From positions 1-42,838 of the forward strand of contig DYLQ01000014.1 in the NCBI GenBank assembly GCA_020722015.1: a DNA stretch of 42,838 bases, given 5' to 3'. Each line of letters opens with the position of its first letter. Within the stretch, counting starts at the first letter, position 1. Of the stretch, positions 38,829 through 42,838 are shown one piece after another. The stretch is from Thermotoga sp. (GTDB taxonomy: Bacteria > Thermotogota > Thermotogae > Mesoaciditogales > Mesoaciditogaceae). The notes beneath the pieces are model-generated. The model was not told the origin of the DNA, ran no database searches, and worked only from the letters and a program-made list of their open reading frames with translations. Made by a program: the position numbers and the translations under genes.

Positions 38829-41510
38829 TTAATTTTCGACGGTTGTCACCCCGTCGATATTTTTAAGCATGATTATCTTTTCAGTCATTTCTTTGAAAGT
38901 ATCGTCATGGGTTACGACTATGACCTGATCCATATTTTCAAGCAATTTAGGTAAAGATTCGGAAAGTGTACCTCTTCGATCTGAATCGAGATTGACCGTC
39001 GGTTCATCAAAAATGGCAAATCCAGATCTTGAAAAGAAATTTACCATGGCCATTCTCATCGAAAGTGCAAGAGAGATTTGTTCTCCTCCGGAAAGCATTT
39101 CAAAGACCTTGTCCGATGGTGTGTTTCCGATGTACGTTAAAAGATGCAGCTCGTAATCTTGAGTCCATCTCACCATATCGGATCTCTTGGTCATCATGTT
39201 GTATTTATCGGTAGCCTCCGAGGAGATCAATTCACGATATGCCGATGATACCTCGGAACCCATGTTATCGAGCAAATTTCTTAAATAACCGGCAAAAGAT
39301 TTTTTAACCGTTTTCTTGTTTATGGCCTTCTTGATCTCTTCGAGTTGTGATTTCTTTTCTTCTATTTCCCTTTTGATCTTCAACTTTTCCGACATAGAGC
39401 CATTCAATTCGCCGAATTTCTGCCTGAGAGATCCGATCTTTTCGTTTATTCGGTCAAGCTCTAATTTTGCCTTTTGCAAATCTTGTTCTTTGTATGAATT
39501 ATCAAGCTCTTTGATCTCGGAGGTGATCTTTTGAATTTCAATCTCAAGTTCTGAACTTTGATCTTTTAAGACTGCCAATTCACGGTTTATCTCATCAAGT
39601 CTTGAAGCGGTTATCTTGTTTTGATTGTAAAGTTCATATCCCTTACTCACCTTTTGCATCTCTTCTTGATCTCTTGCCCTTTCTTCCTGAAGAAGTGCAA
39701 GCTTTTGCCTCAATTCCTTCTCTTCCACGATTTTTGCCGATAATTCATCTATATCTTTATCCACAAGATCGATCTTTTTTGACGTTTCCGAAATTTTCCT
39801 TTTGAGTTTGTCATTCATCGAATTAAGTTCTTCTTTTCTCTTTTGTAAAAGATCAACCTGTTTCATTTGAAATTCGATGTCGGACTTTATCTTCGTCACC
39901 TTTTGATATACCGCTTTTTCTTCTTGCTCCATTTCATTCAACAGTTTTTCCACGAGCGTTGCTCTTTCTTTTTCAATTTTTACATTTCTACTTATCTTAT
40001 CCTCAATCTCCGACTTCTGTTTTTCGAGATTCAGCAATTCATCTTTCAACTCTTTTATAAGCGGATCGAAGTAAGCAGCAGCGTCTCCCTTTATGTTGAG
40101 ACATTCCTCCTTAAGGTAAGGACATATTCCATCGGACAGCATCGATTTTGCTTTCGAGAATTCTTCAATCTTGGAGTTTTTTTCCATTATTGATCTGTGC
40201 TTTTGATCGAGAAGAGCTCGTAGTTTTTCTTCGTCTTCAATCTCACCGCAAAATTCATCAAAAAGCTTTTTGTCTTCAGAACGGAAAAAATTTGATATCG
40301 CGCTGTAATTCTTTCCATTCAAGTATGTCTTGACCTCTTCGATCCTTTCCACGATCGATTTGTACAAATTCTCCGATCTTTCCAATTCGGATCTCAGATC
40401 ATCGATCGTTTTTCCATAATTCACGATATCCTGAGATCGGGCCTCTATCTCTTTTTGGTTTTCAAGGATTTTACTTTTGTCTGCTTCCATAGTAGAGGAG
40501 ATCCTCTCTTTTTCCATCTTCTTTGAACTTATGTTATCCTTTACGACCGCGATTTCGTCGAGCAATTTCATGATCTTCGATATCTCATCGTTTGAGTTCT
40601 TGATCTTTTTGGACAATTCGACGTAACGGTTGTAATCTTGGAGGTATCTTTCGAGTATCTGGGAGGATTTTTTCGATTCATCAGCATCTTTTAGAAGTTT
40701 TCCCATTTGTTTTTGAAGGCCTTCTGCTTTAACCTGAAGCATGCTTCTCTTTGAAGAAAGTGTTTTTATTTCGTCACCGATCTTCGTTTGTTTATCGATG
40801 AAATCATTCGCATTAGATCTTTGCCCTTCCAACTCGTCAATTTCTCTTTGTACCTCGTTCATTTCATTTTTTGTCTGGATCATAACCTCATCGAGTGCTT
40901 TTTCCTTCTCGACTTCAGACGCCAGGTATTGCGCTTTTGCGTTTAGGTCATCCAATTCCTTCTGAAGCCTGTCGGCATAATTTTTAACATGCGTTGAGGA
41001 GATGGATTTGTATATTTCCGTGTTAAACAAAGCGTTAAAGAATTCATTTCTTTTAGACGGAGTACGTGCAAAGATGTCCGTTATATCATTTTGATAAGCC
41101 GTTATGACGTTCTTGTAGATATCTTCGGGATTGTTGGAACTGATTTGAAAGATTTGCCTTATTTTTTCATTTACTCTTGTCGCATTTTCAACGGCTATTC
41201 CACTTCCATCTACAAGGCTTACCCTTGACTGGCCGCGACCTGATATCTCTCGCGTTAAAACGTAATTCATTCCATCGTCAGTTTCGAACTCTATTTTTAC
41301 AGTTGCCCTGTTATTTTTCCCATCATTCGTTATGAATTTAGAGAGATTTATGTTGTTTGTAATACCAAAAAAGGCAAGCCCTATCGCCTGAAGGATGCTT
41401 GACTTTCCAGAACCGTTTGGACCGATTATCAGGTTAAGTCCGGGAGAAAAAGATATGTTAGAAGCCACATGACTCTTGAAATTTTCGAGTTTTACGGATT
41501 TTATCTTCAC
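38829..41510 (-). CDS. sbcC: SbcC/Rad50-type SMC-like ATPase
   Basis: The 893-residue protein works with SbcD to open and trim DNA hairpins and blocked ends. It shows Walker A LIIGPNGSGKSSILQ near residue 30, ABC signature EMLSGGEQISLALSMRM, Walker B SGFAIFDEPTVNLD and the switch histidine in VIVVTHDDTF. Long antiparallel coiled coils fill residues ~175-720. The central hook has Cys463 and Cys470 (ICPYLKEECLN), a CX6C arrangement and not the standard CXXC zinc hook. It begins 6 bases after sbcD. Confidence 0.95.
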   Translation of the reverse strand: MKIKSVKLENFKSHVASNISFSPGLNLIIGPNGSGKSSILQAIGLAFFGITNNINLSKFITNDGKNNRATVKIEFETDDGMNYVLTREISGRGQSRVSLVDGSGIAVENATRVNEKIRQIFQISSNNPEDIYKNVITAYQNDITDIFARTPSKRNEFFNALFNTEIYKSISSTHVKNYADRLQKELDDLNAKAQYLASEVEKEKALDEVMIQTKNEMNEVQREIDELEGQRSNANDFIDKQTKIGDEIKTLSSKRSMLQVKAEGLQKQMGKLLKDADESKKSSQILERYLQDYNRYVELSKKIKNSNDEISKIMKLLDEIAVVKDNISSKKMEKERISSTMEADKSKILENQKEIEARSQDIVNYGKTIDDLRSELERSENLYKSIVERIEEVKTYLNGKNYSAISNFFRSEDKKLFDEFCGEIEDEEKLRALLDQKHRSIMEKNSKIEEFSKAKSMLSDGICPYLKEECLNIKGDAAAYFDPLIKELKDELLNLEKQKSEIEDKISRNVKIEKERATLVEKLLNEMEQEEKAVYQKVTKIKSDIEFQMKQVDLLQKRKEELNSMNDKLKRKISETSKKIDLVDKDIDELSAKIVEEKELRQKLALLQEERARDQEEMQKVSKGYELYNQNKITASRLDEINRELAVLKDQSSELEIEIQKITSEIKELDNSYKEQDLQKAKLELDRINEKIGSLRQKFGELNGSMSEKLKIKREIEEKKSQLEEIKKAINKKTVKKSFAGYLRNLLDNMGSEVSSAYRELISSEATDKYNMMTKRSDMVRWTQDYELHLLTYIGNTPSDKVFEMLSGGEQISLALSMRMAMVNFFSRSGFAIFDEPTVNLDSDRRGTLSESLPKLLENMDQVIVVTHDDTFKEMTEKIIMLKNIDGVTTVEN

Positions 41511-41516
41511 ATCGAA

Positions 41517-42713
41517 TCACTCCGTTATCTTGTTGAAAAGTTCATCGATGATTTTAAAAGCATCCTCTGGAAGTTCTGTCCTTTTAAGTAGGTCTATGGT
41601 TTTAACCACATCGGCAGAATACTTCCCAAAATTTTCGTCTTTTGACACGATGGAACTTTCAATGTCGTAAAGATCCACGTAATCTCTATCCTTTTTTACA
41701 TGCTCGCTGAACTGTCTTACGGTGATCTTCCCTTTCAAAGCACCCATGTTTTCCAACTCATTCTCAAATTCGTTTATATTTATGCGTAAAAATGTGCCAA
41801 AGGGGATGTAGACATTTAGCATGTAAATGCAATTTGTTTGAACGGGATCTTCCCCGATCACCTTTGAAAAAGCGCGTTTAAACTCGTCTACACTTCCGGT
41901 CTCCAATTTAATCGTTTTTTCTATCTTCAATCTTTTTTGAGATTCAAAGAAATCAACACATCCTGTTTCGGTATCGTAGATCAAAAATCCCTTTTCTCCG
42001 GATTCTGAAAGATCCCAATACTCGGGAGCGCCTGGAATGAAAATCTTAGACATGCCAAGTTCGTAAATTCCCTTCTCGTGAGCATGTCCTGAAGCAATGT
42101 AAAAGCATTTACCATCAAGAGGGGCAAAATCTTTTAACTCTAAAAAGCCGGGTATGATCATCTCTTTTTGATTGGAAACACCTGCGTGAATCATGATGAT
42201 GTTAAGCGTGTTTTTATCGAGAATTTGACTTAGAGATTCTATGTATTCCGGGAAATTCACCCCCTGATATCCCAAGCCATAGAATCTCACACCATTAACT
42301 TCAAGTGTACCACCTTTTCTTCCATCCCATGATTCGAAAAATACCTTACCATCTTTGACAGAAGGCCTTAGAATTATCATGTAATCTTTATTTTTTAGGT
42401 AATCAAGCCATGAGGCATTTTCAAAATCAAACAACCTGTCATGATTTCCCTCAACGGCAATGATCTTTATACCGGCATCTTTTAAATCTTTGAAAATGTA
42501 TTCGGCCCTTTCAAGGGCATCTGGTGAGAGATCTTTTTTATCGAATATATCCCCAGATATCATCATGATATCTATATCTTTTGATATCGCAAAATCAGCT
42601 ATCCCACGAAAAGATGAAAAATAGTCTTCATATCTTGTTTTGAAGTACCGTGAATAAATGGAACCTGAAACTTTTCTTCCAAGATGAAGGTCTGAACAAT
42701 GCAAAATTTTCAT
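41517..42713 (-). CDS. sbcD: SbcD/Mre11-type exonuclease
   Basis: The ~398-residue metallophosphoesterase is the nuclease of the SbcCD complex. All metal motifs are present: MKILHCSDLHLGRK, SGDIFDKKDL, VEGNHDRLF, IIMIHAGVSN and ASGHAHEKG. I start at ATG 42713 after GGTGGG, as the family begins right at the SDLHLG motif; the frame is open upstream to the window edge but that part is not SbcD-like. Confidence 0.95.
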   Translation of the reverse strand: MKILHCSDLHLGRKVSGSIYSRYFKTRYEDYFSSFRGIADFAISKDIDIMMISGDIFDKKDLSPDALERAEYIFKDLKDAGIKIIAVEGNHDRLFDFENASWLDYLKNKDYMIILRPSVKDGKVFFESWDGRKGGTLEVNGVRFYGLGYQGVNFPEYIESLSQILDKNTLNIIMIHAGVSNQKEMIIPGFLELKDFAPLDGKCFYIASGHAHEKGIYELGMSKIFIPGAPEYWDLSESGEKGFLIYDTETGCVDFFESQKRLKIEKTIKLETGSVDEFKRAFSKVIGEDPVQTNCIYMLNVYIPFGTFLRININEFENELENMGALKGKITVRQFSEHVKKDRDYVDLYDIESSIVSKDENFGKYSADVVKTIDLLKRTELPEDAFKIIDELFNKITE

Positions 42714-42838
42714 AATCCCACCTTCTGCGGTGACACTCCGCCGGGGATAAATCCCCACAGCTTCTTCGGGCACCCGTGCGTATGCGTCTTTCACAGTATT
42801 TGCAGCGTAGCTGCTACTGTATTGAAAGCGTAATGGGC
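42714..42838 (-). other. GC-rich, hairpin-rich sequence upstream of sbcD, to window edge
   Basis: This segment is clearly GC-richer than its neighbours. It can form hairpins GGGGATTTATCCCC, GCGGAGTGTCACCGC and CAGTAGCAGC/GCTGCAAATACTG. The sbcD frame is open through it and reads NTVKDAYARVPEEAVGIYPR, which could be the C-terminal tail of a transposon protein (for example TnpB-like) or chance translation of a repeat. The element is cut by the window edge. Confidence 0.35.

Noticed and set aside
39602-40193. Plus-strand frames opposite sbcC
   Set aside because: Antisense to coiled-coil coding sequence, where biased codons create long open frames; no RBS.

Overview
The window looks like chromosomal DNA of a thermophilic or mesothermophilic anaerobe of the Thermotogota. 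This is inference from AT-rich sequence, purine-rich Shine-Dalgarno sites, tightly packed operons, frequent TTG starts and gene content: TrpB2-type tryptophan synthase, prokaryotic SpeD, ferredoxin-linked 2-oxoacid oxidoreductase subunits, type I glutamine synthetase family and proline dehydrogenase of the HcnABC/PDH type. Nearly all of it is coding. The genus cannot be fixed from the sequence alone.

Layout: 1-1726, a left-edge partial gene, then a DUF1858/DUF438/hemerythrin protein overlapping a separate PAS-domain gene. 1727-2690, a decayed mobile patch with the 5' part of a group II intron whose RT/maturase stops after about 54 codons. 2686-2870, an apparently complete 37-codon gene with its own promoter, RBS and terminator. 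2887-3741, DegV. 3860-9271, a plus-strand block: PatB/MalY beta-lyase, a minimal tyrosine recombinase, a ribbon-helix-helix coiled-coil protein, a secreted protein and Nnr; GTTTACC/GGTAAAC repeats lie at both promoters. 9261-11051 (minus), XRE-cupin regulator, speD and speE, with a palindrome inside the regulator's own promoter. 11376-16181 (plus), a proline-oxidising flavoprotein complex and P5C/glutamate-semialdehyde dehydrogenase. 16215-16367, an imperfect palindromic MITE-like element. 16381-23318 (minus), FtsX-type permease, uvrC, tdk, cupin and a glutamine-synthetase-family gene. 23439-26197 (plus), a Gfo/Idh dehydrogenase and two TIM-barrel isomerase-like enzymes. 26223-27704 (minus), trpB2 behind a tryptophan-codon attenuator. 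27726-33019 (minus), tsaE, lon, engB, korB, korC and dgkA. 33048-36719 (plus), a frameshifted DUF3887-alpha/beta hydrolase, an FGGY gluconokinase and an SMP-30 lactonase. 36745-42713 (minus), sbcD, sbcC and a secreted HKD/OB-fold phospholipase-D-like protein. A GC-rich hairpin-rich patch reaches the right edge.

How the genes work together: proline is oxidised to P5C and then glutamate. SpeD and SpeE make polyamines under a likely autorepressing sensor. The lactonase and kinase form a sugar-acid module (aldonolactone to aldonate to phospho-aldonate). Housekeeping genes for t6A modification, proteolysis, ribosome assembly and DNA repair are mixed among them. The most distinctive observations are the trp leader peptide with three consecutive Trp codons before a standalone trpB2, a split hydrolase with a U-UUU-UUA slippery heptamer at the junction, a second apparent homopolymer deletion at the end of the SMP-30 gene, and the recombinase/RHH coiled-coil locus with its shared palindromic repeats.
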